NCBI GenBank assembly: GCA_944321645.1
Contig: CALUMB010000006.1
Coordinates: forward strand, 1-59,091
Reading direction: 5' to 3'
Source of the DNA: an uncultured Prevotella sp.
GTDB lineage: Bacteria; Bacteroidota; Bacteroidia; Bacteroidales; Bacteroidaceae
Length of the DNA: 59,091 bases
This document shows, in pieces, positions 22,317 to 30,821 of the stretch. The notes under the pieces were generated by a model that saw only the letters and a program-made list of their open reading frames with translations, was not told the origin of the DNA and searched no databases. The position numbers and the translations under genes are program-made. Position 1 is the stretch's first letter; the number at the start of each line of letters is the position of its first letter.

Positions 22317-22343
22317 CCTTCTCCATTCTAATTGGTTAAAAAT

Positions 22344-22366
22344 CCCCTCCCCACTTCGGGGAGGGG
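22344..22366 (-). terminator. perfect CCCCTCCCC hairpin between fibre genes
   Basis: CCCCTCCCC (22344-22352) and GGGGAGGGG (22358-22366) flank a 5-nt loop. On the minus strand the hairpin is followed by ATTTTTAACC, the form of an intrinsic terminator. It lies between two fibre genes read in the same direction, so it could attenuate expression of the distal fibre 20949-22316. Confidence 0.55.
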
Positions 22367-22385
22367 CGCCACGGGGGCTGTGGGC

Positions 22386-23222
22386 TTACGCTATCGCCTC
22401 GTCAATCTCTTCCGTCGAGAGTGCGCTGTCGGCGGTCGCCCCGGCGGCAATGCCGTTGAGCTTTGTCACCATTGCCGTCGACATGAGGCCGTTGGCACCC
22501 GTCGTCGCTACACTGTAGGTCGTGTCCGTGAACTTCGCGTTCGCGGGCACGTTCGACGCTATCGTGAAGCCGCCGTCCTTCAGCAGCTTGCCCGTCGTGC
22601 CGTCAAACACCGCCACGCGCCCCGCCACCGCGCTCGCCGGGCCGGTCACCGCGCCGTCGATGTTCGTCTGCACCACGCTCCAGTCAGAGTCCTTCGCAGT
22701 CGTGCCGTCGGTGGTGCATATCACCATGTCGCCCACCTCGCACTTCTGCCCGGCGTAGGTGCCGGCCGTCGCCACCTTGTAGGTGTCGCCCCTCTTGTGG
22801 CTCGCCGGCAGTGCCGTCACCGTGCCGCCCGTGCCAATCGTACCCTTGAAGCGCATCGCGTCGGCGGCGGCCACCTTGCTGTTCACCACGCTCTGCACGA
22901 ACGCAGTCGTCGCAATCTGCGTCGTGTTCGTGCTCGCACCCGCAGTCGGCGCCTTAGGCGTGCCGGTGAACGTCGGCGACACCAGGAGCGCGTCTATCGC
23001 CTCCTGCTGCGCCGTGCTCACGGGCTTGTCCATGTCGCTCGTGTTGTCCACGTTGCCAAGGCCCACGTCGCCCTTCGTCAGCGTCGGGTTGGAGCTTATC
23101 GCCTTGCCGTTGATTTTGTACGCGCCCACCGTCGACTTCACGCTGTTTGCCGCGCTCGACACGTGTGCCACAATCTTCTCCCACAGGTAGCCAACACCTG
23201 TCTTGTCCAAAAACTTTCCCAT
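22386..23222 (-). CDS. tail fibre protein with MGKFLD N-terminus
   Basis: A 278-residue protein: GKFLDKTGVGYLWEKIVAHV as attachment tag, then NPTLTKGDVGLGNVDNTSDM and SPTFTGTPKAPTAGASTNTT, both classic phage tail-fibre repeats. A central domain (KRGDTYKVATAGTYAGQKCE, VGDMVICTTDG) resembles the small beta domains of collar/fibre proteins. It ends STEEIDEAIA, a C-terminal motif also present in 23315-23620 and, in variant form, in 25634-27991. Likely part of the receptor-recognition apparatus. Confidence 0.7.
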   Translation of the reverse strand: MGKFLDKTGVGYLWEKIVAHVSSAANSVKSTVGAYKINGKAISSNPTLTKGDVGLGNVDNTSDMDKPVSTAQQEAIDALLVSPTFTGTPKAPTAGASTNTTQIATTAFVQSVVNSKVAAADAMRFKGTIGTGGTVTALPASHKRGDTYKVATAGTYAGQKCEVGDMVICTTDGTTAKDSDWSVVQTNIDGAVTGPASAVAGRVAVFDGTTGKLLKDGGFTIASNVPANAKFTDTTYSVATTGANGLMSTAMVTKLNGIAAGATADSALSTEEIDEAIA

Positions 23223-23314
23223 TCTTGAAAAATTAAAAGTTAAAATAGTCCTATTAGTCCTATTTGGCCCATCCGGCCCATTAGCCCAATTAGCCCTATC
23301 GCCACCTTGTGGGC
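23223..23314. repeat. CCTATTAGTCC-type low-complexity spacer
   Basis: The spacer between two fibre genes contains AGTCCTATTAGTCCTATTTGGCCC-type units. Similar units occur at 24360-24418, 25565-25633, 30755-30815 and 48315-48350; the last is coding. Confidence 0.6.
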
Positions 23315-23620
23315 TTACGCCCCAATCGCCTCGTCTATCTCCTCCTCCGTCAGGGCCGTCGCGCTGCCTGCCGCAACGCTCACCGCCGCCTGCACGAAGG
23401 CAGTCGTGGCTATCTGCGTCGTGCTCGTGCCCTCAGATGCCGTCGGCGCCTTCGGCACGCCCGTGAACGTCGGCGAGGCCAGGTCGGCCTTCTCCATCGC
23501 CTTGGCGTTAATCTCGTCCTGCATCAGCCCCTGAGTGTCGTCGTACACCTGCTCCGCACCGGCAATCACGCCGTCAGTCGTGTTGTTGTGCAGCTTGCCG
23601 TATATCTGTATCTCTGCCAT
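23315..23620 (-). CDS. short tail fibre-type protein (MAEIQIYGKLHN family)
   Basis: A 101-residue protein: AEIQIYGKLHNNTTDGVIAG, then LASPTFTGVPKAPTASEGTS, then TEEEIDEAIGA. It is nearly identical over its first ~85 residues to the N-terminus of 24419-25564, so it may be a truncated copy or the minimal unit of this fibre type. Low divergence indicates recent duplication or exchange. Confidence 0.65.
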   Translation of the reverse strand: MAEIQIYGKLHNNTTDGVIAGAEQVYDDTQGLMQDEINAKAMEKADLASPTFTGVPKAPTASEGTSTTQIATTAFVQAAVSVAAGSATALTEEEIDEAIGA

Positions 23621-23653
23621 AGCTCAATTTTTTTTTAGGTTTAAAAGGGCTGC

Positions 23654-24319
23654 TCAGCTCACCGTTATAGCCACGCTGCCCGCGTTGAACTTGCTCGAAC
23701 TCCTGTAGCAAGAGTAGTTCCCCTTGCCGCTCACCGCCACCGTGGCGGCGGCCTCCATCGGCACGTCGAAGCCTGCGGAGGCAACCTTGTTCACCTTCAT
23801 GCCCGACGGAACGCACAGCCACAGGTACTCGCCCTGGCCCACGCTCACCCTGTACGAGCCGTTCGGGCTGGTCTTCAGGCCCTGCTTCACCAAGCCCGTC
23901 ACGCCGGCAGAGTCCAGCGACGACGACGCGCTGCCGCCGAAGTACATCGGGTATACCGCTGTCACCTTCGCCGAGCCGCTTTTCTTCACACCGTCGATGA
24001 ACGTCGCCTCTGCCGTGTACGTCGTCGTCGCGTTCACCGTACGCTTCACCGAGGAGTTGGCCGCAGTCGAAATCTGCGCCGACCCCTCCTTCACCACCAC
24101 GCCCGCCGGCGAGAACGACTCGCCGGACAGCGTCACGGTGTTCTTCACCGTCACCTCCGTCGCCACGCCGTTCTCTATCACTGACGGGCTAACGCTCACC
24201 GCCACAGAGCCGTGAGCCTTGTAAACCATCTCCTCCAAGGGCGCCACCTCGCTCGAGACAAGCTCCTTTGTCTTGCCCCACAGGTAGCCAACGCCCTCGC
24301 TGTCCAAAAACTTTCCCAT
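23654..24319 (-). CDS. tail fibre protein with Ig-like repeats
   Basis: A 221-residue protein starting GKFLDSEGVGYLWGKTKELV, the same tag as two other fibres. The rest is beta-rich and Ser/Val/Thr-rich (VAVSVSPSVIENGVATEVTV, VNATTTYTAEATFIDGVKKS, VSVGQGEYLWLCVPSGMKVN), resembling two Ig-like or adhesin-type domains as found at phage fibre tips. The closing KGNYSCYRSSSKFNAGSVAI fits a compact beta end. Confidence 0.65.
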   Translation of the reverse strand: MGKFLDSEGVGYLWGKTKELVSSEVAPLEEMVYKAHGSVAVSVSPSVIENGVATEVTVKNTVTLSGESFSPAGVVVKEGSAQISTAANSSVKRTVNATTTYTAEATFIDGVKKSGSAKVTAVYPMYFGGSASSSLDSAGVTGLVKQGLKTSPNGSYRVSVGQGEYLWLCVPSGMKVNKVASAGFDVPMEAAATVAVSGKGNYSCYRSSSKFNAGSVAITVS

Positions 24320-24418
24320 CCTTGAAAAATTAAAAGTTAAAAATTAAAAGTTAAAAAAACATGCCCCATTAGTCCCATCAGTCCTATTTGTCCTATCAGC
24401 CCATTAGTCCCATTAGTC
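24320..24418. repeat. low-complexity spacer with AAAATTAAAAGTT and ATTAGTCC repeats
   Basis: Tandem AAAAATTAAAAGTTAAAA units (24327-24359) pass into GTCCCATTAGTCCTATTCGGCC units (24362-24428). Similar material lies at 25565-25633 between the next pair of fibre genes. Confidence 0.65.
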
Positions 24419-25564
24419 CTATTCGGCCCCATCCCCGCCCCTATCCGTCGGCAGCGCAAGGTATGCCTTCCCTGCCGGGCAATTCATGCCCGCCTCGCTA
24501 ATCTTGGCGAAGCCCAAATTGCCCGTCGATTTAAGAATTCTAAAGCCATAGTACGTCACGGTGTCGTTGCTCGCCAGCCTCGTTTCCTCGAGGAACCCAA
24601 TCAGCTTGTTCTCCGAAACGTCAGTGTCCGACGACTCGATCGCGGGTATCTCATACTCACCCTCCGCGCCCATGAGCACCACGCCCGTGTACGCCGGCAC
24701 GTCGCTCACGGGCGACAGCCAGGTCTCGCCGTCACGCAGCTTGGCGATGTAGGCCGTAAGCCCCTCCACGCCCGCGAAGTCCAGCGCCTTCGGCGAGTAC
24801 AGCGTCGAGGCCCCCGCCGAGCTTATCTTCACACTCACCGGCTTCATGTTCGCCACACGCAGGTAAGCCTTCCCCGCGCCCACGGTCTTGTCGTTGGCCA
24901 GGTAGAAGCCCGGGCCGTTAGGCCCGTTGCTGTTCAGTATGAAGTAGTCCCACGTCTCGTCCTCGCTCGGCAGCGACCCTATCTCCTCCGGCGTGCCTAC
25001 GAACATGTTGCCCTCCGTGGGAGCCACCGCGCCCGCAGCCACGGGCACGTATGCCTCAGCCGCGCCGCCCGACATCGAACGCAGCAGCACGCCCTCCCCG
25101 GCGGCCACAGTCTCCACCCTCGTCAACTCCGTATCCACCTTGCCGTCCGCGCGGCTGTACCCCGTCGCCGCGTAGGGCTCGACCTGCCTCACCCCCGAGA
25201 AGTCCAGCGCCCTCTCGGGGCAGAACGTCGCCAGCCCAGCACTGCCAACCTTCACCAGCGCAACCACCGCTGCCAGCGCAGCGTCTATCTCGCCCTCCGT
25301 CAGGGGCCCCGTGGCTATGCCAGCCACTGCCTGCTGCACGAAGGCCGTCGTGGCCACCTGCTCCGTGCTCGTGCCTTCCGCCGCCGTCGGGGCCTTAGGC
25401 GTACCCGTGAACTCCGGCGAGGCCAGGTCAGCCTTCGCCATCGCCTTGGCGTTAATCTCGCCCTGCGTCAGCCCCTGCGTGCCGTCGTACACCTGCTCCG
25501 CACCGGCAATCACGCCGTCTGTCGTGTTGTTGTGCAGCTTGCCATATATCTGTATCTCTGCCAT
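24419..25564 (-). CDS. tail fibre protein (MAEIQIYGKLHN family, long form)
   Basis: A 381-residue protein whose first ~85 residues duplicate 23315-23620. It continues with two similar blocks: ALDFSGVRQVEPYAATGYSR with GEGVLLRSMSGGAAEAYVPV, and ALDFAGVEGLTAYIAKLRDG with AYTGVVLMGAEGEYEIPAIE. Each ends in a GFYLANDKTVGAGKAYLRV or FAKISEAGMNCPAGKAYLAL-like segment. The PAGKAYL repeat pair is the pattern of a beta domain seen in Bacteroidetes surface proteins. A receptor-binding role is likely. Confidence 0.65.
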   Translation of the reverse strand: MAEIQIYGKLHNNTTDGVIAGAEQVYDGTQGLTQGEINAKAMAKADLASPEFTGTPKAPTAAEGTSTEQVATTAFVQQAVAGIATGPLTEGEIDAALAAVVALVKVGSAGLATFCPERALDFSGVRQVEPYAATGYSRADGKVDTELTRVETVAAGEGVLLRSMSGGAAEAYVPVAAGAVAPTEGNMFVGTPEEIGSLPSEDETWDYFILNSNGPNGPGFYLANDKTVGAGKAYLRVANMKPVSVKISSAGASTLYSPKALDFAGVEGLTAYIAKLRDGETWLSPVSDVPAYTGVVLMGAEGEYEIPAIESSDTDVSENKLIGFLEETRLASNDTVTYYGFRILKSTGNLGFAKISEAGMNCPAGKAYLALPTDRGGDGAE

Positions 25565-25633
25565 ATCAGTCCCATCTGCCTTATTTGTCCTATCGCCCCA
25601 TTAGTCCTATCACTCCTATTTGTCCTATCGGCC

Positions 25634-27991
25634 CTATCCCCCCTCCGGGGGGCTTATCGCCTTGTCAATGTCCTCCTCGCTCATCGCCTTGCTCGAGTCC
25701 AGCCCGTCAACGTAGCCGCGAAGCTCGTCCATCATCCCGCCCCTCAGGCCTTCCAGCTCCGAGCGGACGCCAGCCACGGCGCCCTCTGCGGCGGCCAGCC
25801 TGCCGTTAATGTCCTGTATGTCCGACTGGTGGATTGCCACGGCAGCCTCCAGCGTCTCCACGCGGTCTGCAATGTCCGTGCTGCCGGCTGCCGCCAATGC
25901 CTCCTCCAGGGCATCAAGCCTCGACGAGTGCGACTCCTGCACTGCGGCGTCTGCCAGCCGCCTGCTCGACGGTATCTCCACTGACAGCGACTCGCCGTCG
26001 GCCGGGCTGAAGGTCACAGTGTAAGTGCCGTCGGCAGTCTCCAGGCGGATGCTGCGAAAGTATGTCTCCCGCGGCACGTCAACGGCGAACACACCCTCGC
26101 TTTCCACCACGAACGTGTTACCTTGCTTACGGGCGGCAACGCACGACTCGTGCGCCGTCAAGTCCGACGAGCAGTCGAACGTCACCATGTCGCCAGGCTG
26201 CAAGCCCGCCACGTTGTCCGCACTGCGGCTCACTATCAGCTGGCGCACACCGGCGTTCTGGCTCTTCAGCTGCCCCTGCGACACCACCCAGTCGCCCCAA
26301 GCCCAAAGTAGCGTGCCGACAGAGCAGCCTATGGCGCTTGCGGCAACCAGCTGGAAATATTCCGTGCCGTCGAAGTCGTAGGCGTCAGGCCTCATCAGCA
26401 CGCTCGACCACGCCGACATCCCATAGTCCGCCGCCGTCGTGCGGGCGCATTCCACCGACACGTTGCCAAGCCCGTCGAGCTTCGTCTTGTCTGCCGCGCT
26501 CATCACGCCCGCGCTATCCTGCGTCGCCGACTGTATCGACACCCGCTCCGTCGCGTCCTGCGGCTCGCCGCCGACGCACTTCACGAAGTATACGTCGAAG
26601 GTGTCCCTCTCCGCCACCGTCTCGTCCAGGCCCGCGAGCGTGGCCGACGAGCCGAGCTTGTCCAGCTTCGCCTTGTCCGACGCGCTCATCAGCCCAGCCT
26701 GGCCGGGAGACAGGGAGCCGGTAGGGGCAACGGCGTTAGGCACCTTCACGGCACCCGACCCCTTCACCGACTTCTCCGCGCCACCCTTGTCGTACCTCAG
26801 CGTCACCTCCACCATCGGGCAGCCAGTGCCGCCCACCACCGTGCTGCCCGCGCTGCCGGACACCTCGATGCCCAGAGGCACGAAGTCCACAGAGTCCACG
26901 TCGTCAAGCAGCGCAAGCTCGCCGGGGTCCATCTTGTCCAGCTTCTTCTTGTCCGCCGCGCTCATCAGCCCGTCCTTCGCCTGCGTCGCCGCGCCACCAA
27001 GCCCGTCGAGCTTCGCCTTGTCTGCCGCGCTCATCACGCCCGCCGCCTCCTGCGTCGCGGCGGGTATCCTCACCTCTTCCGGCTCGTCCTGCGGCTCGCC
27101 ACCGAGGTTCTTCGTGAAGTAAATGCCGAAGTAATCCGCATCCGCTATCGTCTCGTCAAGACCGCCAAGAGCATGCATGCCCTCCAGCCCCGACACAGCC
27201 GCCTCCAGACCGGCAGTGGCGCTCGCCCACTTCGTCCACGACCCGCCAGAGTAGCGACGCACGAACGTGCCGTACTCGTTCGCCGTCGAGAACGTGTCGT
27301 CTGGGTTCAGGCGCACAGCGCCAATCAGCACCTGGACGAACGCCTCGGATGACCACGACGTCACGTAGCTCTTCAGCTCCATGCCTATGCCGTTCAGCGT
27401 CGCGCGGAAATACCCCGTCACCTTCGACGACGGGTCCACGGAGTGGAGGGCGTCAAGCTCCGCGCGAAGGCTCTGGTACGTGCCGAAGTTGCCAAGCTGC
27501 ACGAACGGGTAGTTAAAGCCGTTGTCTATGTAGTCCGGGATCCCCTTCAGTATCTCGCCATGCCGCTTCTGCACGTCCTCCAGGGTGCCTACAGCAGCCT
27601 CCAGCGAGGACACGTCGCCCTCCAGGGCGCCTACAGCCCCATCCAGCCCCGACACCTCCTCTTCCAAATCGTCAAGGTACAGGTTCGTCTCACCGCCCTT
27701 CTCCCCAGTGGCAACCCACTTGCCACCGTCGGCGCGGTACACGTCGGCTGGCAATGTGTCACCCACAAGAGCATACCACCCCGGCATGGGCGACGGGTAA
27801 GCAGCCGACAACGCCTCAGCCGAAGCATACAGGCCCTTGCAAGGACCCTTCACGTTCCTTGCGTCAAGCCAACCCTTCACCACCACGTTGTGCCCGAACT
27901 CCGCGTTGCCATGCACGGTAAGGTCGCCCCCGGCAGTCACGCCGCGGCTCACCGAAAGGTTGCCTTGTATGTTCTCGTCCTTTATGCTCAT
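25634..27991 (-). CDS. long tail fibre with coiled coils and GVMSAADK repeats
   Basis: A 785-residue protein, first in the fibre array. NIQGNLSVSRGVTAGGDLTV starts a beta-helix-like arm; LEEEVSGLDGAVGALEGDVS is coiled coil. A region (YPFVQLGNFGTYQSLRAELD, GIGMELKSYVTSWSSEAFVQ) resembles fibre 'pyocin knob' domains. GVMSAADKAKLDG-type units recur four times with one ~85-residue DVDSVDFVPLGI module shared with 20949-22316. The C-terminal coiled coils (RVETLEAAVAIHQSDIQDIN) end in SEEDIDKAISPPEGG. Probably the main side or central fibre. Confidence 0.7.
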   Translation of the reverse strand: MSIKDENIQGNLSVSRGVTAGGDLTVHGNAEFGHNVVVKGWLDARNVKGPCKGLYASAEALSAAYPSPMPGWYALVGDTLPADVYRADGGKWVATGEKGGETNLYLDDLEEEVSGLDGAVGALEGDVSSLEAAVGTLEDVQKRHGEILKGIPDYIDNGFNYPFVQLGNFGTYQSLRAELDALHSVDPSSKVTGYFRATLNGIGMELKSYVTSWSSEAFVQVLIGAVRLNPDDTFSTANEYGTFVRRYSGGSWTKWASATAGLEAAVSGLEGMHALGGLDETIADADYFGIYFTKNLGGEPQDEPEEVRIPAATQEAAGVMSAADKAKLDGLGGAATQAKDGLMSAADKKKLDKMDPGELALLDDVDSVDFVPLGIEVSGSAGSTVVGGTGCPMVEVTLRYDKGGAEKSVKGSGAVKVPNAVAPTGSLSPGQAGLMSASDKAKLDKLGSSATLAGLDETVAERDTFDVYFVKCVGGEPQDATERVSIQSATQDSAGVMSAADKTKLDGLGNVSVECARTTAADYGMSAWSSVLMRPDAYDFDGTEYFQLVAASAIGCSVGTLLWAWGDWVVSQGQLKSQNAGVRQLIVSRSADNVAGLQPGDMVTFDCSSDLTAHESCVAARKQGNTFVVESEGVFAVDVPRETYFRSIRLETADGTYTVTFSPADGESLSVEIPSSRRLADAAVQESHSSRLDALEEALAAAGSTDIADRVETLEAAVAIHQSDIQDINGRLAAAEGAVAGVRSELEGLRGGMMDELRGYVDGLDSSKAMSEEDIDKAISPPEGG

Positions 27992-28118
27992 ACTTCACTC
28001 TAAATCATTCGTTACCGTTACCGATGCTGCCATGCCGCACATACAATCCCTACAACACCTGCATGCCCTACACGCCACCAATCCGCATCCTCGCCGCAGA
28101 ACCACGCGGAAGGCAGGC

Positions 28119-28748
28119 TCAAAGGAGCGACTTGCTCGCCTCCAACATCGTGGTTGACAGCTGGTCGCCTATACTTGCCAATGCAAGCCCGGCCGCACGG
28201 TACACGGCGGCGCGGTAGCACTTCTCGCTCACGTCTATCCCACCGCTATCGTCTATCTTCGGCAGGGGCACATACACGGCTTGGTCCACCGTGGCCGTGT
28301 CGTCCTTGCAGGAGAAAAATTCAAGAGCCAGACCCTCGGCCCTGTTCACTATCGCGGCCACAGGCCTCTCGGGGTTGCCGCAAATGCCTTGCCACTTCGA
28401 GAACTGCCGGGCATAGATAGGGTCGTCTTGCGTAATGGCTTCCGATATGCTGTGCCGCCAGTCGCTCATCTTGAATGCGACGAGCCGCATGAAGTCGTCC
28501 GGCAGCAATATCCACCCCTTGCCGTCCTCGCACCACGTCACGGCTTCACCGAACTGGTGGCCGTGCCCCAACAGGTTTAGCGGGGCTTCCATCTCCACCA
28601 TGCGCACTGCGTCTGCCAATTTGGAGTAGATGATGTCATCGAAACTTAACGTGTCCAAATCCTCACCTGCCAGCAACGGCGTACTGTCGTGGTTCATGTC
28701 TATCGCCACCCGCACGGCTTTTGCCATGTCTCCTGCCTGTACTATCAT
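28119..28748 (-). CDS. putative head-tail connector (adaptor)
   Basis: A 209-residue protein. Its helix-rich N-terminus (DIIYSKLADAVRMVEMEAPL), central WCEDGKGWILLPDDFMRLVA and DPIYARQFSKWQGICGNPER, and helical end (YRAAVYRAAGLALASIGDQL) resemble adaptor-type proteins encoded next to capsid genes in Bacteroidetes phages. It overlaps the upstream gene by four bases. Assignment by position and size; no motif proves it. Confidence 0.45.
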   Translation of the reverse strand: MIVQAGDMAKAVRVAIDMNHDSTPLLAGEDLDTLSFDDIIYSKLADAVRMVEMEAPLNLLGHGHQFGEAVTWCEDGKGWILLPDDFMRLVAFKMSDWRHSISEAITQDDPIYARQFSKWQGICGNPERPVAAIVNRAEGLALEFFSCKDDTATVDQAVYVPLPKIDDSGGIDVSEKCYRAAVYRAAGLALASIGDQLSTTMLEASKSLL

Positions 28749-29158
28749 TCCTCCAAACCCTCAAACTCGATGTTGTTCGCCTTGGCCGCTTCAATGATTG
28801 ACTTGGCCGAGCGCAATGAAGTGCGGCTGATGCCGAACGTGTCGGCCAAAAAGTCCTTTGCCGACCCGAGGTCGCTCACGCTTACCTTCCGTATCTCGTC
28901 TTTCTTTACATTGGCGGCAGCTTTCCCCGCTTCATTCTTGGCTTCGATGTCTGCCGCGCTATTGGCGCTTGCCAACTTGAACAGCTTGCCGTACTTGTAA
29001 TGGTGCTCAAGGGCGTACTGCACATCCGGGTTGTCGGTCGTATATACGCTGCTGCCGTCCGACTGGGCGGCAAACGAAACGTGCACGCCCTTCCCGCTCG
29101 GCAGCACGCCGCTCACGCTGATTGCCGTCCTCGACCTATACTCCTTTATCATCCTCAT
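28745..29158 (-). CDS. head-associated phage protein with C-terminal SAP/HeH-like helix pair
   Basis: A 137-residue protein. The first ~60 residues form a beta-rich domain (RTAISVSGVLPSGKGVHVSF, YTTDNPDVQYALEHHYKYGK). After an Ala/Lys-rich linker the C-terminus SDLGSAKDFLADTFGISRTS with LRSAKSIIEAAKANNIEFEG resembles a helix-extended-helix unit. Proteins of this layout often follow the major capsid gene in Bacteroidetes phages. It could bind DNA or decorate the capsid; this is inference. Confidence 0.5.
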   Translation of the reverse strand: MRMIKEYRSRTAISVSGVLPSGKGVHVSFAAQSDGSSVYTTDNPDVQYALEHHYKYGKLFKLASANSAADIEAKNEAGKAAANVKKDEIRKVSVSDLGSAKDFLADTFGISRTSLRSAKSIIEAAKANNIEFEGLEE

Positions 29159-29185
29159 CCCTCCTAAACTAAATGTAACCTAAAA

Positions 29186-29223
29186 GCACCCCGTGCCCCC
29201 CAAAAAGGGGGGCTTACGGGGGC
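29186..29223 (-). terminator. terminator after the major capsid gene
   Basis: Nested stems ACCCCGT/ACGGGG and CCCCCC/GGGGGG with an AAAAA loop occupy 29188-29222. On the minus strand the hairpin is followed by TGCTTTTAGG. It directly follows the capsid stop (29225) and may reduce read-through into the downstream head-associated genes. Confidence 0.55.
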
Positions 29224-29224
29224 T

Positions 29225-30679
29225 TCAATCCCCAGAAGCCGGGGCCTGTGCCAGCCTCATCCTCGCGTGCGCCTTGGCATAGCGCAGGTACAGGCAGCTA
29301 ACCTCCTGGATCACTACCGCGTCTGTGCGGCGGATGCCGGCCTTCTGCAAGTCCAGCACGTTGCGCGCCCAGCTCACGTGCGTCTTCTTCGACAGGTATT
29401 CCGGGTCCATCGCAAAGCCGCAGTCGCTCATGCCGTTCAGGTCGAAAAGCTCGTGGTGGATGGTCAGCACCTCGCCGAAGTCCGTGTCCCAGCTCTTGAA
29501 CTTCAGGTTCCACACTTCCACCGTGTCCTTCAGGCGGAACTTCTCGCTCTTTATCTTAGAGAAGGCGGAGAGCATCTCGGAGCCGCAGAACAAAATCTTG
29601 CGCTTGTTGCCGATGCCCGTGCCGACAAACAGGTCTTTGGTGATGTCAACGAGGTTGTCATCCGAAATGACCGCGCACTGCTTCTCCGAATCCCATTCGC
29701 CAACCTCGATGTCCTTGCCGGCCATGTACCACACACCGCCCGTGAACCATGTCAGCATGCCGTCCTTGGTCACGTGCTTGATGGCATTCTTCACGCCGAA
29801 CAGGTAGGTGTTCTCCATGGCAAGGCGCATGTCGTAGATGCCGTCCTCCTCGATGTCCGAGAAGCTCCAGTTCACTTCTTTCTTGGCAATCTTGTCAAAC
29901 GTTGACTGCTCAATCTGTATCATGAAGTTCTGGCAATACTGAGTCTCGGGCATCGGGATGTTGTTGAAGCGGCCCGTCTGCACGTCAAGCTCGCCGCAAG
30001 CCTTGCCCATGCGCACCAACACAGTGCCTTTCGGAATGGCCGGAACCCATATCGGCTGCTTGCTCGACGAGTCCATCGCGCCGTTCACTGCATATACGGT
30101 AGGCATGTTCGTCGTCGCGTCCTTGCCGCACACGCACAATACGAGGTCGGGAGTGTTCGGGTCGTCCTTTTCGTATGCCTGGCCCGTGTCGGGATTGGTC
30201 ACGCCCTTAACACCTACCACGCGGATAGTGTCGTCCAGCGTGAACATGTTGGGGTCGCTCACGGGCAGCTTCGTGCTCGCACCGCTCGACATGGCGGCGA
30301 CGGCATCGCTCGTCATACACTTGATCTCCCTCGTGCCCACGCTGTAATACTTCACCTCGAAGCTGTCGCAGCTGCTCGACTTCGCATAGCGGCTGATTTG
30401 GTCGATAGGGCTTGCCATGGGGCGGATTTTGACAATGCGCTTGTCCACGTCCGCCATGTAAAAGTTCGGGTCGCCGTCAGCGCGGCCTTGCGTCTCGGTG
30501 GCGATGCCAGCATTGGGGTCGTCGCCTCCGTCGCCGTCAGCGCCGCTGTTCGTCTTGCCTCCATCGGGCATGTTTGTGGCCGATGCCACCATCACGCCGC
30601 TCAATGCGTCCACCGCGAATGCCAACACCGTCAGCAACAAGTGGCACAGAAAGCTTGCACTTTTCCTTAATGTCTTCAT
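29225..30679 (-). CDS. major capsid protein (candidate, HK97-like/DUF5309-type)
   Basis: A 484-residue protein preceded by an AAGGAGAGAGAG site. After an unusual hydrophobic N-terminus (FLCHLLLTVLAFAVDALSG) and a Gly/Asp-rich linker (residues ~40-70) the body has features of SU10-like capsid proteins: SPIDQISRYAKSSSCDSFEV, SVGTREIKC, NYMIQIEQS-like FMIQIEQSTFDKIAKKEVNW, MRLAMENTYLFGVKNAIKHV, LFVGTGIGNKRKILFCGSEM, VLTIHHELFDLNGMSDCGFA and MDPEYLSKKTHVSWARNVLD. It is flanked by a scaffold-like gene and connector candidate in the usual head-gene order. The capsid role is strong inference. Confidence 0.75.
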   Translation of the reverse strand: MKTLRKSASFLCHLLLTVLAFAVDALSGVMVASATNMPDGGKTNSGADGDGGDDPNAGIATETQGRADGDPNFYMADVDKRIVKIRPMASPIDQISRYAKSSSCDSFEVKYYSVGTREIKCMTSDAVAAMSSGASTKLPVSDPNMFTLDDTIRVVGVKGVTNPDTGQAYEKDDPNTPDLVLCVCGKDATTNMPTVYAVNGAMDSSSKQPIWVPAIPKGTVLVRMGKACGELDVQTGRFNNIPMPETQYCQNFMIQIEQSTFDKIAKKEVNWSFSDIEEDGIYDMRLAMENTYLFGVKNAIKHVTKDGMLTWFTGGVWYMAGKDIEVGEWDSEKQCAVISDDNLVDITKDLFVGTGIGNKRKILFCGSEMLSAFSKIKSEKFRLKDTVEVWNLKFKSWDTDFGEVLTIHHELFDLNGMSDCGFAMDPEYLSKKTHVSWARNVLDLQKAGIRRTDAVVIQEVSCLYLRYAKAHARMRLAQAPASGD

Positions 30680-30749
30680 CTCTCTCTCCTTTTAATTAAT
30701 TGTCAGTTGTCCATAGTCATTCACATTTGCGCCACCGTGCCGCCGCAGC

Positions 30750-30821
30750 CCTATTTGGCCTATCAGCCCTATTAGTCCTATCAGCCCCATTGGCCCCACC
30801 GGCCCCATTTACGCCGCCAGT
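30750..30821. repeat. CCTATTAGTCCTATCAGCCCC repeat spacer
   Basis: Between the scaffold and capsid genes lie tandem nonamers of the CCTATTAGT and CCCATTGGC types (30755-30815). No gene is supported in 30680-30821. Confidence 0.6.

Noticed and set aside
20949-27991. Diversity-generating retroelement or invertase around the fibres
   Set aside because: No reverse transcriptase, template repeat/variable repeat pair or invertase is seen in the window; repeats are protein-level modules.
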